Shown piece after piece: positions 1 through 13,300 of a stretch of 64,000 nucleotides of DNA. Under the pieces are notes generated by a model that was given only the letters and a program-made list of their open reading frames with translations, did not search any database and was not told where the DNA came from. Location: positions 1,178,001 through 1,242,000 of the forward strand of contig JAJQJQ010000051.1 in assembly GCA_028622995.1 (NCBI GenBank). Reading direction: 5' to 3'. Origin of the DNA: Panagrolaimus kolymaensis. Its lineage: Eukaryota; Nematoda; Chromadorea; Rhabditida; Panagrolaimidae. Position numbers and translations under genes: made by a program. Numbering within the stretch: position 1 is the stretch's first letter; every line of letters starts with the position of its first letter.

Positions 1-245
1 CATGACGTAAACGCTCAATAAAGTCTCCCTTTTTCTTATCAATGAGTCTAAAAAATATATACATATATAAAAAATTTATGTGTTTTTAGTTTATTCTGCG
101 GAGGAAAAGTGCATCATTTATCAAGCACAAGCAATGGAAGGAAGGGTGATGATTGATGAAAAGCAATAAAAGTTAAAGTTTGTGAGGTCGAGGACAAAAA
201 ACAAAAAAAAGTTACTTACGATGCAATTTCTCCGTAACCAGCCAT
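1..245 (-). CDS. 5' end of an unidentified gene, first two exons
   Basis: Two exons are readable on the minus strand. Exon 1 (245 to 220) begins with ATG and encodes MAGYGEIA plus two bases, ending at a perfect GTAAGT donor. A 172-nt intron ends in TTTTTTAG, and exon 2 (47 to 1) continues in frame as SLIDKKKGDFIERLRH before running off the window. The joined start is MAGYGEIASLIDKKK, a polar, charged, probably cytosolic N-terminus. No family is recognised from 24 residues. The open frame across the junction and the consensus splice sites support a real gene. The gene lies head-to-head with the RhoGEF gene, about 7 kb away. Confidence 0.55.
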
Positions 246-3200
246 TTTTTGTTGTTTGTTAGGTGTTGAATATATCAATAAAAAGTTTGAAATGGACTAA
301 AATAAAATTAAAATATTATAATAAAAGTTTTGGTAAAAGTTGAGAAGAGGAAAACTTCGAAGAAGAAAAATACACACGAATATCAGCGCAAAAAAAGAGA
401 GAAATGCAGAATGCAAGAGAGATAGTTGGTTGCTTGCTTTTTTTGGTCCAAGTTTTAATAAAAAGTTTTAAAGTTTGCAAATTTTTTAGTTTAAAAAATA
501 CACTAAAATCGGAAAAATGAAAAAGTTATACATATTTCTTTTGTTTTTACAAAGCAACAGAAAAAAATTTGATAAGTTTTTGGGAAAAGATGAAGTTAAA
601 GATTTTGAAATTTTTGGGTCATGAAAAGCTGATTTCTCAATTCTTGCTTAGAACGTTTTGTTAAGCTTTTACCAATAAATTAATTTCTCCCTCAATTGGT
701 CGTTTAACCAAGTTGGGTTAGTAACCACCTATTTTATTAATAAAATGGCAACAAAAAAACTAATAACTAAAAAACTAATAATCACTAACAAAAAAAATAA
801 GATTTGATTCAAGCTAAAGACAAGCAGCTACTAAAAGCCAACGATAGAACTAAATTTTTAGATAGGGAAGCTCACTGCTTTTATATTTTTTTCCAATTTG
901 TTTACTGGTCATCCATTCATTTAGCCATTTGGTTATTTATGTAAACAACAATATTTTTAGTTAAAAAGGTTGGTTATTAGGGGTTTTTTGATGGAAATTA
1001 AAGGAAGGTTTTATGAAATTCTCTGACCTTTCACTTTCCAAAAAAAAAAATAACAACTCATAAACTAATTTTTTAAAATAAAAAAAAGCAAGAATCTAGC
1101 ATCTATAGAAACAACAACGACCGACGATCAATAATTTTACGATTAAAACAAAAAATCGGATTATAAAAAAAATTTGCAGACGACTATATTAAGCCGGAAA
1201 ATTACTATGGTTCTGTTGCGACTTAGACGACCCCTCACAAAATTCTTATCAGTCATTATTGAGCTTGCGTGCTTTGACCTTTTGCTCACTCATCATTTTT
1301 AATGTCTCAAAAAAATATATTTCATATGATTTTTCGCGAATGGAAAATTGCCTCATTTTTATTTTTTAAAAAGACTTGTCACTCACAAAAAAAAAATTTC
1401 TAAAACTAATTAAAAACTAATTAATTATTACTAAAATTCTCAAAGTCAAGGAATTAATATTTTGTAAGAATGAAAAACTTAAAGAATAAATAAATAAAAA
1501 AAGTAGCAAAATAAAATAAAATTTTTGTTATCAATAAAAATAGCAACAAAAAAAAATAGCAATCAAACACATACGTACGTGGTTGTGTAAATGTGAACTT
1601 TCTCCTGTGCACAAAAAAAAAACAGAATTGCATAGAAAAGAGAGCACATGACCTTGGAAATATTTTTTTTTGTGGAGAAAAAAAGAAACGAACATTTTTA
1701 GTTGAATGGACGAACGAAAATATCGAGAAAAAAAAATGGAAGCGGAAATGGTAAAGAAAAAAAGCAAACATAATCAACAAAACTAAACTATTGCTCGGTT
1801 GTGTCCACTCTTTTTTTTGATTTAATTCTGTCAAAAAAATATAAATTGGAAAAATTATCCTTTTGTCATTGAAAGAAAAAAGGTTGATCATCAATTTCCA
1901 TTTTATGCTTTATGATTCAATATTTAAAAAAATAAATAAAAGAAATCAAAAAAAGACAAAAAAAGGCGTGAAAATAAAATAAATTTTTTAAAACTTCAAA
2001 AGTATCACCGCCTCAAATTTTTATAAACTTTGATGATCGCCAATTTTTTCGGTCAATTCTTTTTGAAGTTTTTTAAAATGCATATAAATATTAAAATTTA
2101 AATTCCTGAAAGTGGTGGTTGGTTGTCATTTTCCAAATTGGAAAAAAGTTTATAGCTTTTTTGTGCATAATTTTTCAATCTTTAGCGTTTTTTTTGAAAA
2201 CGTGAAAGTTTTAGAGGAAGTTGAAAGTCGGTTTTTTCTTTTTTGAAGTTGTGGAAAATAACTTTTAAGAGATCAAAACAGAAATTCCTTTAACAAACAA
2301 TAAAAAAATGTCATTCATGAAAAATCAAAAAATGGTATATATTTTTTTATTGCTTCAATAAATAAAATGGCGCCCTAAAACGATAAAAAAAATAATAAGA
2401 AAATAATTTAATTTTTGCTAGTTTTTGCTATAGTTTTTTTTAGCAGATGTATGGATTCACAAAATTTTCCATGGCCATGATTAACAAAAAAAATGATCAC
2501 GTGGATTTAAAAAAAATGCAAGCTTTTAAAGAATTTTATTTGTTAAAACAAAACAAAAAAATATCAACTTTTCAATTTTCGCAAACAAAAAAAGAAGAAA
2601 CATAAGCGCTGAGAAATAAAAAAAATCAACAATTAACGTTTAAACAATCCTCGGTCCAATCTCCAAAAAAATGAAAATAAACAATTTATGAATATGAATT
2701 TTATTTTAAAAAAATTTATTTGAAGCAAGCATAATTTAAAAGAAGAAGCGCAGACAAAAAATATTTCATCAAAAAAAGAGAAAAATGATTCACAAGTGTT
2801 TTTTTTCCTTTTTTTGCAGTTTGGCACAAGTCTGTACAACCTAATAAAAAAAAGAAATAAGAGTTGTAAATGTCCATCATCGTCATCATGACCATTTCTT
2901 TTTTGAGTGATTACATAAAAAAACGGTTGAAAATTTTATCATCAAGAAATGAAGAAAAAAAATTGCTGTCAAAAGCTAAAATTCTAAGGGACAAGAAAAA
3001 ACCAGAGGTCATTGAACATCAAAATAAATTTAAAGGTAGCTTTGAAGAAATTAGAGATAAAAATAAAAAAATGAAGCAAAAAATATTAAAAAAAGTGAAA
3101 CATATTTTTTAAAGGCAAAACATTACTGAAATATGATTTTCAGATCGCTTTTATGATGCGTTAGTCAAGTTTATTAATTCTCAATCAAAGTCAAAAAAAG

Positions 3201-6200
3201 AATTGAGATAACTGTTATTTTGAAACATATTTATACTCAACATCATCCAAAAAAAAGAAGAAGAAAATATTTATGGTCTTAAAATTTTTGGTATTCTTAC
3301 TCAGATTTTGTGAAAGCAGCGTCGTCATAAAAAAAACAAAGGCCAGGTTTTCATAAAAAAAATTGAAAATACTCAATGAGTAAAACTAAATATCATAAAT
3401 GAGTCAGGTAAAAATTAATAATAAATAAAAACATGAGTAATAAGCGTAAGATTGATCGTAATAAAAGGAAATCCATCGCGAAGATGGTGGAGCTCCAAAT
3501 AAGTAAAAGTTAAATGGAAAAAAATATGCATCAAATCATAAAACTTCAAATAAAATAAATTTTCTTTTTTAATTTTTTGTTTGTTTTTAATCTGAAAACC
3601 AAAAGAAAAAAAGAAGAAGCATAAATAAAAGTTTAATATTTAAATTTTAGGTTAAAAACTGTTATTTTATATTTCAAGAGCGATCATCAAAATCTTTTTA
3701 TTTCATGAACATTGGTTTAAAAAAATTTTACTCCAGTTTATTTTTTTTTTGTTGCTATTTTCATGATTTTTTACAAGCTTAAAAATTAATATAATTAAAT
3801 TTATTAATGAATTCATATTGTGCTTTGAAGATTTGAATATTTTTGTTGGAGTAAATTCCAAAATGTTTCTTTTTCTAATCTCTCTAATTTCTTTTAATCC
3901 TTCAAAAAAAAAAAAGAAGCATCTCATTTGATTTATGCCCTGCGGCAAGTTCGTTCGCAACATACACCAACCACACCATTATTACAAAGATAGAAAAAGA
4001 AAAAAGAAGGCATGAAATCGTCGCATATATAAATTTTCTTTTTTTATGCAATAATTCATTACTAAAAATAACAAAAAAAAAATTGAAAACCTGCTTTTTT
4101 TATATATAAAATCAGCAGGCAGCAGCAATCGTCGTCGTCAAGCTTTTCTTTTTTTTTACCCACCGCAATTCGAAAGCTTTTTTTAATTATTCCATATATA
4201 TTTTTTTTATTGTGGCCTCTGCTGCAGTTGTCGTCGGTCGCGTGGTCATCGTTTCTTTCTTTTTTGCAATAAAAATTTTTTGTCCTTACATTTTTTTTGT
4301 TTCATCGCTTCCGTGAAAAATAAAAAATAAAGAAGACGACTTGACTTTAAGTTACTTCGGTGATGCGTGAAATTATCCGCTATAATCGCATTTCTTTTAT
4401 ACACTTTTTACACGTTTATTTTTTTGATCATTTAAAAATAATTTGTTTGATTTTTTCTAAATTTGATGCTAATTATTTCTTCCGAGGTTATAGCACTTTT
4501 TTTTTTTAATTTTTGGTAATTTTCTGGCGGTTACAGTTATACCAATTACCAAACATTTTTTTTCAACGAGTTCCATTCATACCAAATTTACCGTATCCTT
4601 ATTTTTTCTTTCGTTATAAAATGAAAAAATTCTTTAATTTTCAAGGTTCCCGTGTTTTTTAAATATATTTTTGCAATTTCAATTCTAAAAAGCAGTCGGT
4701 CGAATTATTCTTCGAAGAATTCAAGGTTTCTCATTTCTCAATTAATGTTTTCTTTTCTTCACTTTTCTGAAGAATCTTTTTTTTAATTTATTCTAATTTA
4801 CATTTGAGCCAACTTTCATTTTACCAAACTATAGTTTTTTTTCTCTTTCAACCAATTTTAAAATTTTTTTTTTCATTCATCAGAAAATGTGAAACTTCCG
4901 GTTTTTTTGAATCTTTTTTTAGCTGATTTAGTTTTTTTTGATTTTTTTTAATTTTATTTATTCTATCTTTCCTTTTTCCTTCGTTTTGTAATTGCATAAT
5001 TATTCTTTTTTTTTATCTTTAGAAATTTCATTGATGGGTTTTTTTCCTTTTTTATCGTTTCTCTGTTTTTTTTAAACATATTCAATTTTTTCTTTCCGTT
5101 TTTTATTTAATAGCTACTTGCCCTGCTCTAATTAGAAATTTTCTTTTTTCATGTGAAACTAGAATTCTGAGGAATTGCAAATAGGATCATAGAAATCGAA
5201 GTTTAGGTGATTAAAAAAATAGAAATACAAACAATTTAAAATAAAGATTATAAACATTTTGCAGCTGTTTTTTTCATAAGCTTCTTATTTTTCTTGTTCC
5301 AAAAAATTAAGAAATATTTTTTTTGCAGTTGATAAATTTTTTATATGCAAACATGAAAAAAAAATTAAGCTGAATTTTGATTATTAAATTTTTTTGCATT
5401 CACCTAATAAAGTTTTAAAGGCGGCTATTTTTATGCCAATAAATTTTTTTTCATTTACAAAAAAATGGAATATCCATTTGAAAATTCAAGTTGAAAAAGA
5501 TGTAAACTAAAAATACAAAAACTTATTTTAAAGATTTTTAAACTTCATTTTCCCACGACCAGCGCTGGCGGTTTACCGAAATCCTTCGGTTTTCGGTTTC
5601 GGTTAACCGAACCGAAATCGAAGCTTATCGGTTTTCGGTTTTTCGGTTTAAATCGAAAACCGAAATCCTCGATTTTCGGTTTTTCGGTTTATAAAATTTT
5701 TCGGTTTTCGGTTCGGTTTGAAATTCAAAATCGTTATTTTTTGGGATAAAATATTAGGTATTGCTTAAATAATGCCTTTTTATGCATTATTAGCATGTTT
5801 GCTAACACTTTGGATAACAACTAGATACATTTTTCTATGAAAAAAGAATTCGGTTTTTTCGGTTCGAATCGGTGCAGCGAACCGAAACCGAAGTTTCTCG
5901 GTTTTCGGTTTATCGGTTTACCTTTTCTAACCTTTTCGCTTTTAAGTATCTCCTTACTTTTTCATTTTCTTAAAAAAGCAAGCAACCAACCAACCTTGAG
6001 AAAAACAATCTTCAATTCAAAAAAGGAAAAAATGCAAATGGACACTAAAAACCTAGAAAAACCTGGGAAACCCATTACTTTCTTACTTCTTTTATTGGTA
6101 GGTTGTTAGTCTCTCTCGCCTGAAGCGAATCAGATGTTTGTCAAAAACATACATGAAAAATAAATTTAAAAGAAGAAGAAAAAGGTTTTTATTTACATTC

Positions 6201-7278
6201 ATTTTTTTTCTGTTAGAGCTTTTATCTCTCGCTTTCATTTTTTGCTTTCATGCAAACTACTCCTTATCCTTTCCTCCTTACAAGGTGAAAGAAAAAACGC
6301 TACCTCTTTTTTTTCAATCACCAAAAAAAGATTTTTTTTACTTCTTCTTCGGTAGTCGTCGCCTACTTTTTTTTTCTCAAAGAAAACACAACAAACATCT
6401 CTAACTAACTACAACAACAAAAAAAAGATACGAAAGAGGAGGAAAAAATAAAGACATCAGTGCAAAAAAAGGAGATAGAGAAAAAAAAGAGAAAAGGTAA
6501 ATCTTTCTTTCCCTCCAGCTACAGACAACTCCAGCTCCATCTGTTCGTAGCCACCACCCTCATCATCTGTCTCCATATTTTCATATATATTCCATTTCTC
6601 ATATTTATTATTTGCTTGCTTACTTACTTGTTTGTTGGCTGCTTGCTTGGTTCTTGCGTATCCTTAGTTCGCTGTATTTTTTTTTTTTATTCGTCTTCCG
6701 ACAACTAACTACACCGACAAGGATAAGAACAAGGACATCTACAAACGACGACGAAAGACGACGAAGAGATTACTTTCTCTTCTTTTTTGTATGCTGCTTA
6801 TATTTATTATTATTATTGCCTCACTTACTCATTCACTCTCTATTTTTTCTTTGCTTGAGGCAATAACCACAGCGACGACGACGAAGGTAACAACAACAGC
6901 AAAAAGCCAGAAGGAGCAGGAGCAGCAGCAGAAAAAATAACAGGCAGAAAAGAGGGGTGTAAGTAATTGAGAGAGAAAAAAAAGGAAAGGTATTTAACAG
7001 CTTTTTTCTTCCCTGCGCAGCCAACAGCCAGCAGCAATCATCAACAAAGAAAGAAAGAAGCAATTGGAATTGCATTTTTTTTATTTATTGATACACATCT
7101 TGTTTGGATTCTCATTCAACAACTATCAAATATCAAATATATATATTTTTTTATTATTATTATTTATTCTAAAGCTTACATTTTATTTTGCTGTTCTATT
7201 GTAAAAAAAATTATTTTTTATTGCTACTGCTTATTATTTTTATTTTATTAAAGCTTAAATTTGCTTATTAAAAAAAAT
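246..7278. other. AT-rich intergenic region without a supported gene
   Basis: About 7 kb between the divergent partial gene and the first RhoGEF exon. It is dominated by homopolymeric A and T runs, and its open frames (for example 1454-1894, 2870-3112, 5837-6109, 6833-7075) are Lys/Phe/Ile-rich translations of low-complexity sequence with no domain. It contains the CGGTTT repeat cluster at 5560-5922. It probably holds promoters of the flanking genes and perhaps unrecognised short 5' exons. Confidence 0.6.
5560..5922. repeat. TCGGTTT-type degenerate repeat, possible truncated hAT-like element
   Basis: Two clusters (about 5560-5725 and 5845-5922) consist of variants of TCGGTTT and its complement AACCGAAA, separated by about 115 bp of ordinary AT-rich DNA. 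The left edge begins CAGCGCTGGCGGTTTACC, resembling hAT-type termini (CAGNG...), but no matching inverted terminus or target duplication is visible on the right, so if it is a transposon derivative it is truncated. Its GC content stands out from the surroundings. An open frame at 5837-6109 runs through the repeat and is not considered a gene. Confidence 0.6.
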
Positions 7279-7320
7279 ATGCGTCGGCGTAAAAGTTTAA
7301 TTGAAGCTATGGCGAATGAG
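7279..7320 (+). CDS. Candidate alternative first exon of the RhoGEF gene
   Basis: ATG followed by 14 codons (MRRRKSLIEAMANE) ends in GAG|GTTAGT, a donor form used elsewhere in this window. The phase is 0, compatible with the 14902 exon or the SH3 exon. The short basic start resembles alternative N-termini. Support is limited to the open frame, the donor and the phase; the downstream intron would be several kb long and carries 47-bp repeat units from 7386. Confidence 0.4.
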
Positions 7321-10300
7321 GTTAGTTTATTTAAGGCTTTTATCCCAAAAAATAACAACAAAATATTAAAATATATAATAAAAATGATAGTATTAAATTA
7401 TCCCAATTCTTGCAAAACTTTCATTACTGTCAACGATAGTAATCATTTATTTAAAAATATTGTTGAGAATAACTTACTATCATTCATTGTTAATAACTTT
7501 ATTTGCTAAAATAAAGGTTCTTCACAGTATTCTTTTTTTTTTGCCAAAATAAATATTGTTTACAAAAGATTTGATTGTTGTGGGGCTCAACAAGGCAAAC
7601 GAATCTTTCTTTTGTTATCAAAAAATACCACACCAAGAACGTGTTCCAATAACCCAAAGTAAAAGTGCAAATATAAAAAATAAGGTTATAAATAAAAAAA
7701 AATCAGCATTGTAAATTCTAATGTTGTAGCCATTTCTAAAGATTTTTTCTCCTTCGTCGATACTATCTATTTTTTACATATAAGATTCAGCGCCAGTTAT
7801 AGTAACTATATTTTAACGATAATTTTCATTTTCTTATTACTCTCATTTTTGTTATCAACGTATTTGTAAATTCGATCTTTTTTTATTGTTTATTTTCCTT
7901 AGTTTTTTCTAGTTATCAGTTCCTTATTACTCTCGTCGTAAAAAATCAAAACAAACTTTTCCATTCCTCTGCGTCTGTCCTCCTCGAAAGCAATATATTT
8001 TTTTTTCAAGCACTTATCAATTCATCGCTTGCTTCTTCTCTTCGATCATAATAACTGTTTGCTCCTCTTTTTTCCCTTTCATCTTCATAACATTTGGGAT
8101 ATCACATTTTTTAAAACCTTTTTTTTGGAGAAAAGTGCTATTTTTATTTCTTGGAAAAGTATGAAAAAAAAGTAAAAAGGATAAAACAGATTTTTTTGGA
8201 AGCAAACAAAAAAATTAATTTATCTCAAAATAAAGCCACAAAAAAACGAGGTCGAATTTCTTGTATGTATTTCTTTTTTTTTACTTTTGGTCAGTTTTTT
8301 ATTGATAAAATTTTTCAAAAAAAAAATTGGAAAAAGAATTTTTTAAACAAACATGGGAAAATAATATGTTTGTGTATCTACAAGCAAATATATGAGAAGA
8401 GGCATCCATCGTTAAGAACGTAAAAAAATAATAATTTTTTTATTGGAGGTAAACAACATTCCATCCATAGAAGTAAAAAAAAGAAATGCGTGAGAAAAAA
8501 CAAAAGTTTGTTGAGATTTAAAAAAATAAAATTTTTAAAATTGAAAACAAAAAAAGTAAAGCCGCATTTTATTTTTAAAAAAAAGTATTCTACGAAAATC
8601 AAAAACATTAGTATATTTCAAAAGGGGTAAAAATCAAAAATTAAAATACCGAATATTGTTTTTTTTTGTCTTTGAGATTTTAAAAAACAACAAGGATGGC
8701 TGAAGATGCCATTTTTTCCATCCCGAGAAATAATGGAAATCAAGGATCGCGGACTTCCACAAAAGCAAAAAAATTGAAGTTTCATACAATTTTGGTTCAA
8801 AAAGCTTAAAAAATAGCGTTTTTCGAATGCTTTTTATTAGAAATCAAAAAATAAATATTAAAACCATTCTTTTTTTGTTTTATAATTGATTTTATAAACC
8901 ATTAAATCAGAAAGTTATCCCTTTACTAACATAATCCATTCTCCATAACTAATCAACAAACTTTGCATTCAGCCAAAGATTATTAAACAAAACAAAAAAA
9001 CAAATCTTCAAGATTTCAATAAAATGCATTTAGAGACATTTGCAGGAGAAAAAAAAGAGCTATAGTTTAGTTTATTCAGCTTCGTCAATATTAATTTTTT
9101 CAACATATAACCATTTACGCACATGCTCCAAAAATTTTTAATTCAAATCAATGCGCTTTAAAAAAATCAATGAATTCGGTTTTTCCATGAAACCAATTTT
9201 TGCTTTATTCTCGGTTCATTTAACTAAACTTAAAAATATGTGTGTCATAAAATAATTCAATCAAAAAATATAAAAATTACATATTTTTTATTAAAAAAGC
9301 TTTTTAAAAATTCTTGTTTTTCTTATTCCTTTTCTCTGTTTTTTTTTGCATATCAAAAAAAGAAAGTATAGTAAAATTTAATCGACGAAGGTGTAATTTC
9401 TTTTTTCTCTTTTTACTTTGATTTGATACATATTTTTTTTTTTGAGATTGTAACATAATTTTTTTTATCTCGGTGCAACTCACTTTTTATTGGATCATCT
9501 CATCTTCTTATTTTTAATCGTTGTTGTTGCTCGATTTCTCTTTTTATTTAATTCAAATCTCACGTTTTTTTTAATAGATTTTATAATCTTTCGAGAAAAA
9601 AGACTTAGTTATTTTTTTTTATTTGTTTGTTATTACTTTTTTTATTTTTTTTACTTTACTTCTAAAAGCAAAGGTTTTTTTTTCTAAGGAATTCGTGCAA
9701 CCATTTTTTTAAATGTGATTCGATCGAGAAAAAAAATGCGCTTTTTTTAATCAAATTTTTTGATCGCAATTTTTTTTTCAAATTCAAGGAAATTTTTTTT
9801 TGACTCAAAAAAATAAATAAAAATAAACTCTTTTTTCTTTTTTGATTGATCCCTTGCATACCATTTTCGATCGTGGACAACTAACTAATTTTTTTTTCTT
9901 TTGACCATCGGCTACTATAAATTTTTTTTAATCAGGCTTTAGACTACTATTTTTCCTTTGACCATTTTTTAAATAGTTATCGTCTGCTTTTTTTTCTTCA
10001 TCATTTTTGATCATCGCTTGCTTCTTCTTTTTTTTTTGGGTTTTTTTTCTTCTTTGTTTCCACCTTTTTTTATACAAAAGCTTAAAGGGAAGAGACAATG
10101 GTTGGTGAATGGAAGCAGCTTTTTTAATGCAATTGTATAAAAAAAATTTGAGGAATGAAGAATAAATTTCTTTTCTTTTTTTTCGCCAAAAAATAATCTT
10201 ACTACTTCGGAGGCAACAACGGAGGAGGCAAGAGAATAAAGAAAGAAAGAAAAAAGCCAATCGGCTTAAACAAAAATGGAATTCAACTTTGTTAACGCTG

Positions 10301-13300
10301 TCTGTTTTGTTGTTGCGCTTCATTCTTTCTTCTTTTATTTTTTTTTTGTATGTATGTCTTTTCTCCCTCTTTTTTTTTAATATTATTGATGATGACAATA
10401 AAATCTGACATTTTTTTGTATAATTTTTTTATATATTTGAATCAAAGGAATTAAAATTATGGGGTTTTGAACGGTTGCTTGCTAGTGAATATTTTTTTTT
10501 GGTTTTTTTTTTAATATTTTGATCTTTTTACTGCTAAAAAATGCTTTCCAAATAATTGTGTTCTTTTTTTTTCCTTCTAAATTTATTCTTTTTATCTAAA
10601 CTTTTGATTTTTATTTTTTTAGATTTTCACTTTTTAAAATTTGAATTTAAAAAATTTATTTAAAAACATCTTTAAAGGGACATAGCTATTTCATGCCTTT
10701 TTTGAAATTTCGTTTGCGGGCACTGAAAGTTACACTTGGTAAGGCGCGTGTTTGAATTACCGTGTAAGACAGAAGTGACACGGTAATTCAAACACACGCC
10801 GCTCCGACTGTTCCTGTCAGCCCCAGTATCGAAATTTTTGAAAAGGCATGAAATAGCTATGTCCCTTTAATGAACGCTCATTAAATTTTTTTCTTCAACT
10901 ATCAAAGAATCAAGACTTTTCGATTCCATTTTCTTTTCTTTTTTTTTTCATTCATGAGAAGGTCAACTTTGTTTTTGGAATCATCAAAAATCATGAAACT
11001 TCCACCACAAAAAGGAAACACAAAACTAAAAAAAACCCTAAGCTCTTTTACCTATTTATTTAAAACCAAGAAAGACCTCCTCCTCTTCCCAAATAAACAA
11101 AATAACCAACAACAAAAAAAAAAGACTCGAATTATTTTTTCTTTTTTGATCTTTGTCTTCGACTGTCTTTTTTATTTCCCATCTCCTCCATCCATAATCG
11201 TTTGCCTCAAAAAAATGGAGTATCATTTCTTTATTATTTTTGACCTTCTTTCTTTTGAAAAAAAAAATATATATATTTATTTTTTGTTTGTGGCCTAAAT
11301 CTTTAAAGAATATTATTTCATTTTTTTGTGTTCGTGTGAAACCTCATTCTCGTGGATTTTCTTCATTTTTCGTAAAATCAAAGTCAAGGACGACGAAACA
11401 CATATTCTTTTTTAGCCTAAAGAAATTTAAGAAAAAAGAAAAAAAATATTATTAAAAGTTATGAATGATTTTTTTAATAATAAACCTCCACCAAAAATAA
11501 TAATGAAACCTCAACCATCCACGATAGCTTCAAGAATTGGAAGGCGGAATAGCGCCTTCACATCATCCGCATCATTTTTTGGTAATCAACCATTGCGTTC
11601 TGAATCATGCATAATAAGAATCTTTCCACCTGATTATTTTCTCGATCATCAAACTGTAAGGGTTTTTTTTCTTTCTCCACTTTTTTGCTTTGTCTTAAAA
11701 TTGGAAAATATTGGATAATTTGAGGCTTCTAAAATATTTTGTTGATAGTAATACAATGAATAAAAAATTTCGTTAAAATATTCTTACTATCAATAATGAA
11801 AGTAACTTAAATTATAAAAATATAGTTCAAAATTTTTTATTGTCAAAGAAAGTTATAATAATAAAAATTACTATAATTGACAGTATACTAACTTTTTTCC
11901 TAAATTTTATCTCCTATCTCAAGAAAAAAATTATTTCGTCATCATTTACCTTTTTTCTCTATTATTCAAAATTTTTATTTTGTTTTCGTCGTCGTTTCTT
12001 TTCTATTTTGTGTCATTTTTGAACTTTTTCTTTTCTTTTCTTCTCAACTTTTTTTTAATATATTATTCTTTAAAGTTTAAACCTCCTTTTTAAGACTTTG
12101 TAAAAATCCTCATTAAGCGTCTTTTCCTTCTTCTTCTATTTTGCGAACTTTTTAAAATGTTGTGCAAAATATTTTGAACATTCCACATTCTTCCTTTTCG
12201 ATCATCTTCGAATTATTTTTGTTTCCTTCTTTGAGTCTTTAAAAAAAAAGATACTTTATGGTCGTTTGTTGTTTGTTGGTAGGTTGGTTAAGGTTATTTA
12301 CTTGTTTTTGCGTACAAAAAAAATATTGCAAAAACCACCGCGATCGACGAATATTTTTGGTCTTTTTTTGGGGATTAATTTTTGAGAGAGAAAAAAATCG
12401 AAAGTTTCTGGTTTTTAAGCTTTCAGGTTGACAAATTATGATAGTAAGTAAAAATAAGAAATTATTGCTAAATTTTAATTACTATCTCAAAGTCAAAAAA
12501 AAAAATGGTTAAGCTTGAGTGCTTCAGAAAATAATTTTCCATTTAATTATTTATAATTACAGTAAGAAATATGAATCAATAACACATATTTTCGTTTTCC
12601 TATCAAAGTTTGGATTAACGATGATAGTAACAAATTTAAAGCAATAATTCACATATTTACTTTACTATCAAAGTTTTTTCCTGATTTTTGTTCTTATTTT
12701 TTTGCAAATTAGCAGCGACGAAGCTTACATCATTTTTCAAGTTTTTTTTCTTTTCACGTAAGCAAACGTAAGCACTTTAAAAAAATATTGTAAAATAAAA
12801 CCAATAAACTTCAAAGAAGCTTCAAATATTTTTTTGTTGCTACAAACTTCGAAAAATTTGACAAAATATTTCTTTAAACTTTAAAGTTTGAAAAATTTCA
12901 TACTTTGATTTTGAATTAATTCATCGGCAAAAGAAAAAAACTTAAAAAACTTAAAACATCAAACACGTCTAGCCGCCGCCTCTTTCGCGTGTTCCATCAT
13001 CCTCCGAAGTCAATCATCATCAACCCTTGACTTGACTTTTTCCGTTAGAAAATTTTTTCACTTTTTTTTCTTCATAAAATTTTTTTTCTTGTTGTTGCTT
13101 GAGTGAATTGCCGCCGCCGCCACTCACCTAATCCTAATAGTACTTGAAAAACATAGCAACACAATAATTTTTGTGTGTGAAATAAGTGTGCTTACGGCGA
13201 TCATCATCACTTTTTATTTTTTGAAACATCATCAACAGCAACCAACTAAAAATTAAGTCAACGAACGAAAGAGAAAAGATAAATTGCGCGAGAAAAATCC

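Noticed and set aside
1454..1894. 146-codon minus-strand open frame
   Set aside because: Almost entirely Phe, Lys, Ile and Leu from homopolymer runs; it overlaps another frame of the same kind.
2870..3112. 80-codon plus-strand frame rich in Lys and Glu that could be a coiled coil
   Set aside because: The composition follows from A-rich DNA, there is no splice site at either end and no family match; not enough to call a gene.
5837..6109. Open frame across the TCGGTTT repeat
   Set aside because: The first third is translated repeat (FGFFGSN, EPKPKF) and the rest is low complexity.
9928..10398. 156-codon minus-strand open frame
   Set aside because: It is Lys/Arg/Ser/Phe-rich low complexity arising from poly(A)/poly(T) sequence, with no domain, no splice context and no start signal.
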